DNA of 64,000 bases from Phycisphaerales bacterium (GTDB lineage Bacteria; Planctomycetota; Phycisphaerae; Phycisphaerales; UBA5793), in assembly GCA_020852515.1 (NCBI GenBank), contig JADZAS010000013.1:310001-374000 (forward strand). Reading direction: 5' to 3'. The notes beneath the pieces were generated by a model. That model made no database searches. It was not told the origin of the DNA and saw only the letters and a list, made by a program, of their open reading frames with translations. Every line of letters starts with the position of its first letter. Position 1 is the first letter of the stretch. Positions 15,947-24,389 of the stretch are shown piece by piece. The position numbers and the translations under genes are program-made.

Positions 15947-17278
15947 ATGCCCCAGCCCACGCCGAATGAGCCAGCGCCGCCAGCACTCCGCCGCGACGTC
16001 GGGGTGTTCGGCGCGACGATGATGGGCATGGGCTCGATCGTCGGCACCGGCGTGTTTGTCAGCATCGGCATCGCCGCCGGCCTCGCCGGGCCGGCCGTCA
16101 TCCTCGCCATCGTCATCGCGGCCGCGCTGGCCGTCTGCAACGCCCTGAGCAGCGCCCAGCTCGCGGCCAGTTACCCCGTCAGCGGCGGAACATATGAATA
16201 CGGCTATCGCCTGCTCATCGCGCCCGCGGGCTTCACCGCCGGCTGGATGTTCCTCTGCGCCAAGAGCGCCTCGGCCGCCACGGCTGCGCTGGGCTTTGCC
16301 GGCTACCTGCTCCACGGCCTGGATGCATCCGCCGAGCGCTGGCTCGTTCCCGTCGCCGCAGCGTCCATTGCGATCCTGACGATCATCGTCCTCGCCGGCG
16401 TGCGCCGGGCGAATCGGGCCAACATCGTCATCGTCTCGATCACCCTCGCCTCGCTGACGGCGTTCGTCCTCGCGGGGCTGCCCACGGTCGCGCAGCGCGG
16501 CAGCGCCAACCTGACGCCGTTTTTCGGCGGCGCCGGCGACAGCGGCTGGGATTCGCTGCGCGGCCTGCTCCACGCCTGCGCGCTCATGTTCGTCGCCTAC
16601 ACCGGCTACGGGCGCATCGCCACGCTGGGTGAAGAAGTCCGCTCGCCGCGCCGGACCATCCCGCGCGCGATCATCATGACGCTCATTCTCTCGGCGTCGC
16701 TCTACGTCGCGGTCTCCGTCGTCGCCGTGGGCTCGCTGGGTTCGGCCGGATTGAGCGAGGCGACGCAGTCACAGGCGGCGCCGCTGGAGATCGCCGCCGA
16801 GCATCTCGCCTGGCCGCAGGTGCACTGGATCGTCGCGATCGGCGCCATGACGGCCATGCTCGGCGTGCTGCTCAATCTCATCCTCGGCCTGTCGCGGGTG
16901 CTGCTGGCCATGGGGCGGCGTCGCGACATGCCCGCGGCGGTCGCGAAGATCAGCGCCCGCCACAGCACGCCCTTCGTCGCCGTCATCCTCGTCGGCATCA
17001 TGATCGCCGGCCTGGCGTGCATCGGCAGCGTGAAGACGACGTGGTCGTTCAGCGCCTTCACCGTGCTCATCTACTATGCCATCACGAATCTCGCAGCGCT
17101 GCGCCTGCCCGCAGAGCAGCGGCTCTACCCGCTCATCTTCCCGTGGGGCGGGCTGGTCGGCTGCGTCTTTCTCGCGTTCTGGGTGGAGTGGCAGATCTGG
17201 GTCGCGGGGCTGGGCCTGATCGCCGCAGGGCTGGTCTGGCACGCGGTCGCCCGCACCCTCGCGCGCGAGCCGGCATGA
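15947..17278 (+). CDS. APC-family amino acid permease
   Basis: A 443-residue inner-membrane transporter with about twelve helices. The first helix carries the APC signature GSIVGTGVFVSIGIAAG, which binds the substrate amino and carboxyl groups. The helix 3 region has SYPVSGGTYEYGYR, and ALMFVAYTGYGRIATLGEEV matches helix 6 and the loop after it. Members exchange or import amino acids or polyamines; the substrate cannot be read. The start is ATG 15947; a GTG nine codons upstream is possible. It stands alone, with repeats upstream and the convergent Ccm operon downstream. Confidence 0.87.
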   Translation: MPQPTPNEPAPPALRRDVGVFGATMMGMGSIVGTGVFVSIGIAAGLAGPAVILAIVIAAALAVCNALSSAQLAASYPVSGGTYEYGYRLLIAPAGFTAGWMFLCAKSASAATAALGFAGYLLHGLDASAERWLVPVAAASIAILTIIVLAGVRRANRANIVIVSITLASLTAFVLAGLPTVAQRGSANLTPFFGGAGDSGWDSLRGLLHACALMFVAYTGYGRIATLGEEVRSPRRTIPRAIIMTLILSASLYVAVSVVAVGSLGSAGLSEATQSQAAPLEIAAEHLAWPQVHWIVAIGAMTAMLGVLLNLILGLSRVLLAMGRRRDMPAAVAKISARHSTPFVAVILVGIMIAGLACIGSVKTTWSFSAFTVLIYYAITNLAALRLPAEQRLYPLIFPWGGLVGCVFLAFWVEWQIWVAGLGLIAAGLVWHAVARTLAREPA

Positions 17279-17299
17279 TGGCCGCCGGCGCATCGCGAC

Positions 17300-17671
17300 T
17301 CAGCCGGGGTGCTGATGCCTCGACGTCTCGATCTTCTCGAGGGCATCCACGACGAGGCCGGCGTAGCGGCTCAGCGGGCACTGCCGCGTGGCGCGCGGCA
17401 GACAGAAGTCGCCCGCCGTCGGATCGCTGTGGCACGACTGGCAGATGAGTTCGCGCATGGCGTCTTCATACGGCTTCATCGATTCGGAGTGAATCTGATG
17501 CACGATCAGCCGGATGCGCGGCAGGTTCTGAAAGATCGTGCACGCCGCCTCGCATGGGCGCGGCTCGTCGAGCGGCCAGTCGCCCTCGGCCGGCTCGCGC
17601 TGGCTGCACTGGGTGCACACTTCGGCGCGCACGCCGCGCTTCATCACTTCGAGTGTGGGAAGATGTTGCAT
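17300..17671 (-). CDS. Small cysteine-rich protein at the end of the Ccm operon
   Basis: 123 residues without signal peptide or membrane helix. Eight cysteines fall in two sets: CTQC and CEAAC in the first 45 residues, and CQSCH followed by two single cysteines in the last 50. The CQSCH motif could hold heme, but without an export signal metal or Fe-S binding is as likely. It ends the minus-strand Ccm operon, 39 bases after ccmD, with a GGGGGT ribosome site before ATG 17671. The position suggests a role in heme handling or thiol chemistry for cytochrome c assembly. It does not match CcmH (no LRCxxC plus membrane helix). I do not recognise a named family. Confidence 0.65.
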   Translation of the reverse strand: MQHLPTLEVMKRGVRAEVCTQCSQREPAEGDWPLDEPRPCEAACTIFQNLPRIRLIVHQIHSESMKPYEDAMRELICQSCHSDPTAGDFCLPRATRQCPLSRYAGLVVDALEKIETSRHQHPG

Positions 17672-17710
17672 GGCGGACCCCCCGGGCTCATTGGCCCGCA
17701 GGAAAGTGGA

Positions 17711-17839
17711 TCAGAAGTTGCCTCGGCCGCGGCCGGGGCGCGTGAGCCGGGAATGCTCCAGCCACGTCCACAGCGCAAAGCCGCCGATGAGAATGAAACT
17801 CACTGCATAAGCGAGAATGGCATATTGCGTTGCGTTCAC
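17711..17839 (-). CDS. ccmD: CcmD-like heme exporter subunit
   Basis: A 42-residue single-helix protein. One hydrophobic segment (YAILAYAVSFILIGGFALW) is followed by a basic tail (RLTRPGRGRG), the usual form of CcmD, which helps release holo-CcmE from the CcmABC transporter. It starts with GTG 17839 overlapping the ccmC stop by four bases (GTGA), with GGAGG upstream. Such a small gene is easily missed. Identification rests on size, topology and place directly after ccmC; sequence conservation in CcmD is low. Confidence 0.8.
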   Translation of the reverse strand: MNATQYAILAYAVSFILIGGFALWTWLEHSRLTRPGRGRGNF

Positions 17840-18537
17840 GCCTGACCTCCTGCCGGCACGAGGCGCGGCTCATCAAGTTCTTCGGCCGGTTCGCTCGCGG
17901 CCCGCTGCAGCCGGTTGATCCGCATCGACGCCACGAGCAGGCCCGCCGCAAGCATCGTCATCGGAACGAACCACGCCAGCAGCGTCAGGCGCATCTCCGG
18001 CGCCATCGAGATCGACTTGGGGTGAATGTCGGGCAGCAGTTTAGTGGACAACCACACGAGCGGCACATCCATGAATGCGATTACGCCATACACGGCGCAG
18101 ATGAGCGCCCGCCGCTGGCTCGACTCGATCGACGGCCGGATCATGAGATAGACGACGTAGAGCAGCCAGAGGATCAGGCTGAAGGTGAGGCGCGGCGTCC
18201 ACTGCCACCACGCGCCCCACGCGCTGCGACCCCAGATCATGCCCGTGAGCAGCACGATGCTCGCCAGTAGCACGGCCACTTTGGCGGCGGCAAAGCCAAG
18301 ATCATCCCACCACGAGCGGCGCTGCAGCAGGTACATCACGCTGGCAATGAACACCACGAAGCAGGCGACGAACGTGTTGATCGCCGCGGGAAGGTGGATG
18401 TAGAACACCTTCTGCACGTCGCCCATCGTCTCCTCGCGCGGCGTCCACCAGACCATCATGGCGGTCACCGCGGCGAGCAGGCCAAACGTCACCACCCAGT
18501 AGACCGGGCCGACGATTCGCACAGGTGTCGATTTCAT
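17836..18537 (-). CDS. ccmC: Heme transporter CcmC
   Basis: A 233-residue, six-helix inner-membrane protein of System I cytochrome c maturation. It presents heme to CcmE on the outer face of the membrane. The tryptophan-rich motif is present as WGAWWQWTPRLT; the usual Asp of the WD motif is replaced by Thr. The two heme-ligand histidines are visible in FYIHLPAAINTF and LPDIHPKSI. The start is ATG 18537 with AAGGAGTT upstream. It lies 14 bases after ccmB and overlaps ccmD. Confidence 0.94.
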   Translation of the reverse strand: MKSTPVRIVGPVYWVVTFGLLAAVTAMMVWWTPREETMGDVQKVFYIHLPAAINTFVACFVVFIASVMYLLQRRSWWDDLGFAAAKVAVLLASIVLLTGMIWGRSAWGAWWQWTPRLTFSLILWLLYVVYLMIRPSIESSQRRALICAVYGVIAFMDVPLVWLSTKLLPDIHPKSISMAPEMRLTLLAWFVPMTMLAAGLLVASMRINRLQRAASEPAEELDEPRLVPAGGQA

Positions 18538-18551
18538 CGCAGAACTCCTTT

Positions 18552-19229
18552 TCACGCTTCGAGCACGACATCGAACACGAGCCACGAAGCAGCCAGAAAC
18601 ATCAGATCGAACGCGATCAGCAGCGCCAGGCCGCTGCCGGCCAGCGACGTGCCGTGCTCGAACAGATTCGCCAGCACGCGCGTCGAGATGAGAACGACCG
18701 GCAGCGTGATGGGGAACACGAGCATCGCGAGCAGTCCGCCCGCCAGGCGCGTGCTGCTGGTCAGGGCAGCAAAGAGCGTGCCTACCGCGGCGTAGCCGAT
18801 CATGCTGACGGCCATGACCAGCGCAAAGCCGCCTGGCGCCACCGAAAGATCAAACTGGAAAAACATGATGCCCACCGGCGTCACGACCAGCGCCAGCGCG
18901 AACATGAGCACGAGATTGGCCAGCAGTTTGGCGATGTAGATCGAGCCGCGATCGATCGGCGCCAGCAGCAGGCCGGCCAGGGCGTCATCGTGGCGCTCGA
19001 CGGCCATGGTCTTTTCGAAGATGAGCACGCCGCCGAACAGGTACGCCACCCAGAGAATGGCCGTAGCGGTCAAGCCGCCCGCACCGCCGCCCGAGCCCAG
19101 CCCGAGCGCCAGCACGACGACGATGAGCACCGCGAGCACCACGACCAGTCCAATCGTCTGCCGGCCGCGCGCTTCGATGCGCAGGTCCTTGAGCGTCAGC
19201 ATCGTGATGTGGCGGATCGCGCGTGTCAT
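18552..19229 (-). CDS. ccmB: Heme ABC exporter membrane subunit CcmB
   Basis: 225 residues with six hydrophobic segments, the usual CcmB length. Typical features include the N-terminal cytoplasmic stretch (TLKDLRIEARGRQ), the segment ILWVAYLFGGVLIFEKTM with RHDDALAGLLLAPID after it, and FPITLPVVLI in the C-terminal half. With CcmA and CcmC it forms the complex that uses ATP to free holo-CcmE. ATG 19229 overlaps the ccmA stop by four bases, so translation is coupled. Confidence 0.94.
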   Translation of the reverse strand: MTRAIRHITMLTLKDLRIEARGRQTIGLVVVLAVLIVVVLALGLGSGGGAGGLTATAILWVAYLFGGVLIFEKTMAVERHDDALAGLLLAPIDRGSIYIAKLLANLVLMFALALVVTPVGIMFFQFDLSVAPGGFALVMAVSMIGYAAVGTLFAALTSSTRLAGGLLAMLVFPITLPVVLISTRVLANLFEHGTSLAGSGLALLIAFDLMFLAASWLVFDVVLEA

Positions 19230-20053
19230 CGCTGCTCGATCTCCCGCAACACCTGCTCGACCGTCAGCTCGCACGCGGCGGCGTCGAGCGCCAGCCGCCC
19301 TTTGCGCAGAACCAGCACGCGCTCGGCCAGCCTCAGGGTCTGGCGCACGTCGTGGTTGGCCAGGAGCACTGCCATGCCTTGCTCATTGAGTTGGGCCATG
19401 AGTCGCTCCACCGTGTCCACCGACGGCGCATCGAGCCCGGCGAACGGCTCATCGGCGAGCAGCAGCCGCGGCTCGTGAAGAAGCGCCCGAGCGATGGAAA
19501 CCCGTTGGACCATGCCTCGACTGAATGTCTTGACAGGGTCGTGCGCCCGATCCACAAGGCCCACGAAATCGAGCAGGTCCATCGCCCGGGCGCCTGGCTC
19601 GGAAAGATCATGAAGCCGGCCGAAGAATACGAGATTCTCCAGGGCCGAAAGGTCTCGATAGAGCATCGACTGGTGGCCGATGAGCCCGATGCCGGCCCGG
19701 ATGAGCGCGCCCTGGCGGCGCGAGTTGCGGCCGAAGATCTCGAGTTCGCCTCGCGTGGGCGTGGTGAGCGTCGAGAGCAGCCGCAGCAGCGTCGTCTTGC
19801 CGGCGCCGTTGGCGCCCAGCAGCGCCGCGTAGCAGCCGGCTGGCACATCAAACGTCAGGTCGCGCAGGATCGGTCGATCATCGAGCACCTTGTGCACGCC
19901 CACGGCGCGCACCGCCGGCAGCGCCGCCGCGCTCTCGCTCTGTGCGAGGCGAAGTGTGCGGCCGGAGTCGGACTGCCCAGAACGGGCCTCGATCGCCCCG
20001 GCTCGACTGAACCGCGGGGTGTCCGCATGCTGGATGGTGAGTGGAGCCGTCAT
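19226..20053 (-). CDS. ccmA: Heme ABC exporter ATP-binding protein CcmA
   Basis: An ABC ATPase with Walker A GANGAGKTTLL, signature FSRGMVQRVSIAR, Walker B LLLADEPFAGLDAP and the H-loop NHD. It powers release of heme-loaded CcmE together with CcmB, CcmC and CcmD. At 275 residues from ATG 20053 it carries about 45 residues before the first strand of the ABC domain, which most CcmA proteins lack. No clear ribosome site precedes ATG 20053, so a downstream GTG could be the real start. It follows the unknown exported protein gene by 12 bases. Confidence 0.93.
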   Translation of the reverse strand: MTAPLTIQHADTPRFSRAGAIEARSGQSDSGRTLRLAQSESAAALPAVRAVGVHKVLDDRPILRDLTFDVPAGCYAALLGANGAGKTTLLRLLSTLTTPTRGELEIFGRNSRRQGALIRAGIGLIGHQSMLYRDLSALENLVFFGRLHDLSEPGARAMDLLDFVGLVDRAHDPVKTFSRGMVQRVSIARALLHEPRLLLADEPFAGLDAPSVDTVERLMAQLNEQGMAVLLANHDVRQTLRLAERVLVLRKGRLALDAAACELTVEQVLREIEQR

Positions 20054-20065
20054 GGCGGTGGTGCT

Positions 20066-21196
20066 TCAGTTCGTCGCCTGCGCCTGGCGCGGCGCCTTGA
20101 GGAAGATCGCCGCGATGCCTGCCAGCAGCACGATGCCGCCGCCGATCGCCGCGAACAGTTTGATCTGCGAGTTCGTCTGGCTCACGGATGCGAGGTCAGC
20201 CGAAGCCGGCAGCGCGCCGATCGACAGGCCGACGAGTTGCCCCGGCTCCATCGCGTCCGCCTGGAACATGCGAACGTTGGCCTGCCCCATGGGCTCGGAG
20301 CCGGCGTCAATCATGCCCTTCAATTCCACTTCGCTGCCGTCATCGACGAAGAACGCGACCATGTTGTCGGTCGGCGCCGGCGCCGAAACGAACAGTTCCG
20401 ACGCGTCCTGGCCATTGGGAACGAGATACGCGAACGTGAACTGACTGCGTCCGGGCATCATGGGCATCTGCACGCTCAGCAGCCCGTCAGGATCCAGCCG
20501 CGTGCAGCACCAGCCGTGAAACCCGCCGACCAGTTGCACCTGAGCGGCGCCCTTGGGCAGGCGGAACTGTGCCGCATCGCGCTTGGGCTCGGGGGAGTCA
20601 TCGACGGGCGCGCCGAGCCACGTGCTCTGAGCCGGGTTGTTGGTAATGACCGTCTCGTGCACGAGGATGCCTTCGGCGCTGCGCTCGATCTGCACGTGCC
20701 GCATGGCGATGTGCCAGTCCGGGCGCTCGTCGGTCGTGTCATAGACCGTCACTTCAACGGTGGTTTCCGGCGAAGCGGGTGAGATCGCCGTGCCCGTGTT
20801 CTGGTAATGCACGCCGGCGAACCCGACCTGCACGACCGGCGTGACGTCCATCGCCACCGGCAGATTCTCGAAGACAACAACGCCGTGCTCGTCGAGTTCG
20901 GCCTGCTGCGAGTGAACGACCTGGCCGCGATGCACCAGCAGAATCTCCACCGGCGCCACGCCCACTTCGGTCCCATACGGCGTGCCCTGAACGGCTCGCA
21001 CCGCGACGCGGCCGATCGCGGCCTGCGCCATCCGCTCGCGCAGCGCCGCTTCATCGAGCGGCGTCGGCTGCACGGCGCCGGCGGGATCGGCCGCCGGGGG
21101 AGCGCCCGCGTCGGGATTGGCGCCGGGCGCGATCTGCCCGAAGGCGGCGGCAGAGCAACTCGTGATCATCGCGGAGAGAAGCAGAAGACGTTTCAT
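20066..21196 (-). CDS. Exported, membrane-anchored protein inside the Ccm operon
   Basis: 376 residues. A signal peptide ends near AAAFGQ, then comes a Pro/Ala-rich stretch, a large periplasmic beta-rich region, and one C-terminal helix (LFAAIGGGIVLLAGIAAIF) with a short basic tail, so it is anchored with its body outside. A CC pair (HGWCCTRLDPDG, near residue 240) is the only cysteine motif noticed. GGAAGGTGA precedes ATG 21196. It lies between ccmF and ccmA in an otherwise canonical operon that lacks ccmG, ccmH and ccmI, so it may act in apocytochrome or thiol handling. No similarity to CcmH or CcmI is seen. Confidence 0.72.
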   Translation of the reverse strand: MKRLLLLSAMITSCSAAAFGQIAPGANPDAGAPPAADPAGAVQPTPLDEAALRERMAQAAIGRVAVRAVQGTPYGTEVGVAPVEILLVHRGQVVHSQQAELDEHGVVVFENLPVAMDVTPVVQVGFAGVHYQNTGTAISPASPETTVEVTVYDTTDERPDWHIAMRHVQIERSAEGILVHETVITNNPAQSTWLGAPVDDSPEPKRDAAQFRLPKGAAQVQLVGGFHGWCCTRLDPDGLLSVQMPMMPGRSQFTFAYLVPNGQDASELFVSAPAPTDNMVAFFVDDGSEVELKGMIDAGSEPMGQANVRMFQADAMEPGQLVGLSIGALPASADLASVSQTNSQIKLFAAIGGGIVLLAGIAAIFLKAPRQAQATN

Positions 21197-21231
21197 GGAT
21201 TCACCTTCCAGCAGTGTGGTCAAAGAGGGGG

Positions 21232-23424
21232 TCACGAAGGGCACGAAGCAGGTGCGGCCGGCCCGGTGCGCAGATCGCCTGTGGAGGAAGCAGCCCTGGT
21301 GAGCGCGGCTGCAGGCGCCGGCGCCGTCGCCGGGCGCTGCCGCCGTCGTGGTCCGCCACCGGAAGTAGTGCTGTCCTCGCTGTCGTCTGGTCGCATCGAC
21401 GAACCTTCGTTGGCCGCAGGTGTCATGCCCTTCGTGCGCCCCTCCTGTGTGAGTTTACCGTTCGAGGCGGCGCTCGCCGCCTTACTGAGTCTCGGGAGCA
21501 TGCAGATGATCGAACCGATGACCAGGATCGTCGAACCGATCCAGATCCACATCGTGAGCGGGTTAATGATCACCTTGATCGCCGTCACCTTCCCGGCCGC
21601 TTCCCAGCCGGCGAGGATGAGGTAGAGATCTTCGCGCCAGTTCGAGCGAACCGCCACCTGGGCCGACGGCTCATCGGGGCGCTTGTCGTAGAAGCGCCGC
21701 TCGGGCGACACATCCACAACTTTGCCCCCCGGCAGCGTCGCTTCGATCGACGCGACCACGGCGGTGTAGTTCTCGCGAGGCACTTCCTCAAGGCCGTTGA
21801 ACTTAAGCGTGTAGCGCCCGGCCTGGAACGACTCGCCGGGACCGACCTGGTGCGTGCTCTCCTCGGGGAAGAGGCTCGATCCGGCAAAGCCGATGACCAT
21901 GAGCGCGACGCCCAGGTGAACCACAAAGCCGCCCCAGCGGCGATGGTTCGAGTCGAGCAGCCTCCAGGCGACGGGCAGCGCGCCCGCGCCGCTGTGTGCT
22001 CGCTCGGCGCGAACGCAGTGAGCGAAGTGCACGAGCACCGCGATGACGGTCACCGCCGCAAACAGCGTGACGAGCAGCGCCCAGATGTTGTGCACGCCCA
22101 GCAGCGCGGCAGCGGCCGTCAGCGCCGCACCGGCGATGCCCGGGCCGATCAGGCTGCGGCCGAGCCGCTTGCCGGCTTCGTGGCCGTAGACCAGCGCCGG
22201 CGCCGTGGCCATCAGGCCGATGAGAACCAGCCCGATGGGCGCCACCGTGTTGTTGTAGAACTTCGGCCCAACCGTCATTTCATTCGCGAACGTGCGGCTG
22301 ATCACCGGCCACATCGTGCCCAGCAGCGTGATGGCCGTCATGATGACGAGCAGCACGTTGGCGATGAGCACCACGCCCTCGCGCTCGAGCATGCTCGACA
22401 GCCGACGCTGCGGCGCCAGGCTCGACCAGCGCCAGGCGAACACCGCAGCGCTGCCGACGACGAGCAGAATGATGAACGCGAAGAAGAACGTGCCCACAAG
22501 CGACTCGCCGAACGAGTGCACCGAGGACACCACGCCGCTTCGCGTGATGTAGGTGCCGAAGATGCACAGGATGAAGCTCGTCGCGACCAGCGCCACGTTC
22601 CAGCGCTTGAACACGCCGCGGTGGTCCTGCATGATGACCGAGTGCAGCAGCGCCGTACCCGTGAGCCACGGCAGCAGCGAGGCATTCTCGACCGGGTCCC
22701 AGCCCCAGTAGCCGCCCCAGCCCAGTTCGATGTACGCCCACCACGCGCCGATCATGATGCCTGCGCCCAGCGTGACCCAGGAGAAGAGCACCCAGCGGCG
22801 GATGTCGGTCAGCCAGCGCGCATCGGTGCGCCGCTCGGCCATGGCGCCGATCATCACGGCGAATGGAATGGCAAAGCCGGCGTAGCCGAGGAACAGCGTC
22901 GGCGGGTGGATGATCATCGCCAGGTCCTGCAACTGCGGGTTCAGGCCCTTGCCGTCGGCGGGCGCGAGGCCTGTGACCACTTCAAAGGGGTTGGCCGCAA
23001 AGAGCAGCAGCGCGCCAAAGAAGCCGCAGATGGCGCCGAGCACGCCGATCGTCACCGCTTCGCCCGTGCCGCGATTGGCCCGTCGGCTCACGATCGCGAT
23101 CGTGCTCATCCAGGCGATCATCCCGCCCCACAGCAGCAGGCTGCCTTCCTGACCGGCCCAGAACGCCGCAAACTTGAATCCCACGGGCAGAGCCCGCTCC
23201 GTGTAGGACGCAACATAAGCGAGCCGGAAGTCGCTCTGGAGCAGTGCGACCAGCAGCAAGGCGCTCGCGGCGGTGAGGCACGCAGCAAAGGCGCCCACGC
23301 CCCATCGCGCGGCGCTGAGCGCCCGCGATGACTGCAGCCGCACTGCGGCGAGGCTGGCGATGATCACCGCCATGCAGGCGAGCGTCGCCACGGCGAGGAT
23401 GGATGTGCCGATCGTCGGGATCAT
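21232..23424 (-). CDS. ccmF: Cytochrome c heme lyase subunit CcmF
   Basis: A 730-residue polytopic membrane protein that attaches heme to apocytochromes. The heme-binding tryptophan-rich loop reads WWAYIELGWGGYWGWDPVEN. Further CcmF hallmarks are FWAGQEGSLLLWGG, HPPTLFLGYAGFAIPFA and FGTYITRSGVVSSVHSF. The C-terminal periplasmic domain follows (residues about 530-640), then a last helix. The final 60 residues are Ser/Pro/Arg-rich and fall partly on a dispersed repeat (CACGAAGGGCACGAAG near 21230), so the extreme C-terminus is probably not conserved. ATG 23424 overlaps the ccmE stop by four bases. Confidence 0.95.
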   Translation of the reverse strand: MIPTIGTSILAVATLACMAVIIASLAAVRLQSSRALSAARWGVGAFAACLTAASALLLVALLQSDFRLAYVASYTERALPVGFKFAAFWAGQEGSLLLWGGMIAWMSTIAIVSRRANRGTGEAVTIGVLGAICGFFGALLLFAANPFEVVTGLAPADGKGLNPQLQDLAMIIHPPTLFLGYAGFAIPFAVMIGAMAERRTDARWLTDIRRWVLFSWVTLGAGIMIGAWWAYIELGWGGYWGWDPVENASLLPWLTGTALLHSVIMQDHRGVFKRWNVALVATSFILCIFGTYITRSGVVSSVHSFGESLVGTFFFAFIILLVVGSAAVFAWRWSSLAPQRRLSSMLEREGVVLIANVLLVIMTAITLLGTMWPVISRTFANEMTVGPKFYNNTVAPIGLVLIGLMATAPALVYGHEAGKRLGRSLIGPGIAGAALTAAAALLGVHNIWALLVTLFAAVTVIAVLVHFAHCVRAERAHSGAGALPVAWRLLDSNHRRWGGFVVHLGVALMVIGFAGSSLFPEESTHQVGPGESFQAGRYTLKFNGLEEVPRENYTAVVASIEATLPGGKVVDVSPERRFYDKRPDEPSAQVAVRSNWREDLYLILAGWEAAGKVTAIKVIINPLTMWIWIGSTILVIGSIICMLPRLSKAASAASNGKLTQEGRTKGMTPAANEGSSMRPDDSEDSTTSGGGPRRRQRPATAPAPAAALTRAASSTGDLRTGPAAPASCPS

Positions 23425-23867
23425 TGGTCGCTGTCTCCGTAAGCGTCGGCGCCGTCTTCCGCCATTTCGCTGGCGTGCGGCGACGACGGGTCGTACTTGC
23501 TGGCGCACTTGGTCAGCAGCATGTCAGACTGAAATACGCCGTTCTCATCGAGCGCGCCTTCGACCACGACCTCGTGGCCGGGCTTGAACATGTCCGGCAC
23601 CGCGCCCTTGTATTCGACGCGCAGGCTCTTGCCGCTGCTCACGAGATCAAACTTCGCGTACAGCAGGCCCGGGTTGCAATCCACGTTCTCCAGACCCACG
23701 CTGCCCGTCAGGCGCACGCGGCGGGAATGAAACTCCGCCTTCTCGATGAACGCATCGGCGTCCATCGAATAGACCCAGCCGGTTCGCACGCCGGCCTGCA
23801 CGAGGTAGACCACCGCTCCGCCGATGACCAGCAGGGCGATGACGACTTTGGTTCGGATGCTTGTCAT
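23421..23867 (-). CDS. ccmE: Heme chaperone CcmE, CxxxY variant
   Basis: 148 residues: one N-terminal membrane helix (VVIALLVIGGAVVYLV) and a periplasmic OB-fold domain. In classical CcmE a His in the motif HxxxY binds heme covalently. Here the equivalent site is LLTKCASKYDP, that is Cys121-x3-Tyr125. A CxxxY CcmE is known from a variant System I in archaea and some bacteria, for example Desulfovibrio, reported to lack CcmH. That matches the gene content here. It is the first gene of the operon, with GGAG upstream of ATG 23867, and is divergent from the cytochrome cluster. Confidence 0.92.
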   Translation of the reverse strand: MTSIRTKVVIALLVIGGAVVYLVQAGVRTGWVYSMDADAFIEKAEFHSRRVRLTGSVGLENVDCNPGLLYAKFDLVSSGKSLRVEYKGAVPDMFKPGHEVVVEGALDENGVFQSDMLLTKCASKYDPSSPHASEMAEDGADAYGDSDQ

Positions 23868-24389
23868 GTCGATTCTCCGGGAACGCTTCCCACTTGCCCT
23901 GTAACAACAGCGGTGCCACGGCCCAGGGCGATCCGAAAAACTCCGGCGCCGCTCACGGTCAGCCTTCGCTGGCGACGCCTCGCCGACCGGAAAAACAGGG
24001 CGTGATGCCCGAATTCCCGCTGTCGCACGGCTGCATTTGCATGCCGCGCCGCCAGGCGCGCACCCGCGATTCTGCGGCGGCCGCGCCCCGCGGGCCGCGG
24101 CGCTCGTGCGCCAGCCCGCCGCGCATTCTCAGCGGTGGGAACTGCCTCGCCGCGGCTTTCTTGGCGGTGGGATCACCCATCTCCCCTGGAGGGCGCATCG
24201 GCGGTGCAACCGCCCTAGCGGGCTGGTTTATCGGCTTTCAGCCCGGTGACAGTCGGGGAAACCGCCCCGTACGCCGTGGCACGGTTCTTGTTCCATTACC
24301 GTCGGCTCGCACAAAGTAACGGATGCGGGCGGGCGGCTTTGAACCGGCGGCCGAAAAAAAAGGGCCGCGAAGATAAAAGGAGATGTACC
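23868..24389. promoter_or_regulatory. Divergent control region between the Ccm operon and the cytochrome cluster
   Basis: 522 bases without a plausible gene, between ccmE and the tetraheme cytochrome. It should hold both promoters. Folding potential is high: CGGGCTG / CAGCCCG pair around 24219-24244, and GCGGCC / GGCCGC (24347-24352 and 24363-24368) flank an A-rich loop just above the ribosome site of the cytochrome gene. The long leader (over 100 bases of structured sequence) could be a regulatory RNA. I could not match it to a known riboswitch, including GEMM c-di-GMP types. Confidence 0.45.

Noticed and set aside
17300-17671. CcmH
   Set aside because: A CxxC is present, but the LRCxxC context, signal peptide and membrane helix of CcmH are missing.
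23959-24198. Minus-strand 79-codon frame upstream of ccmE
   Set aside because: Low-complexity Arg/Gly/Ala content, no ribosome site, no family; typical of chance frames in GC-rich DNA.
23868-24389. GEMM c-di-GMP or cobalamin riboswitch before the cytochrome gene
   Set aside because: Conserved core strings of these classes were looked for and not found; only generic stems are visible.
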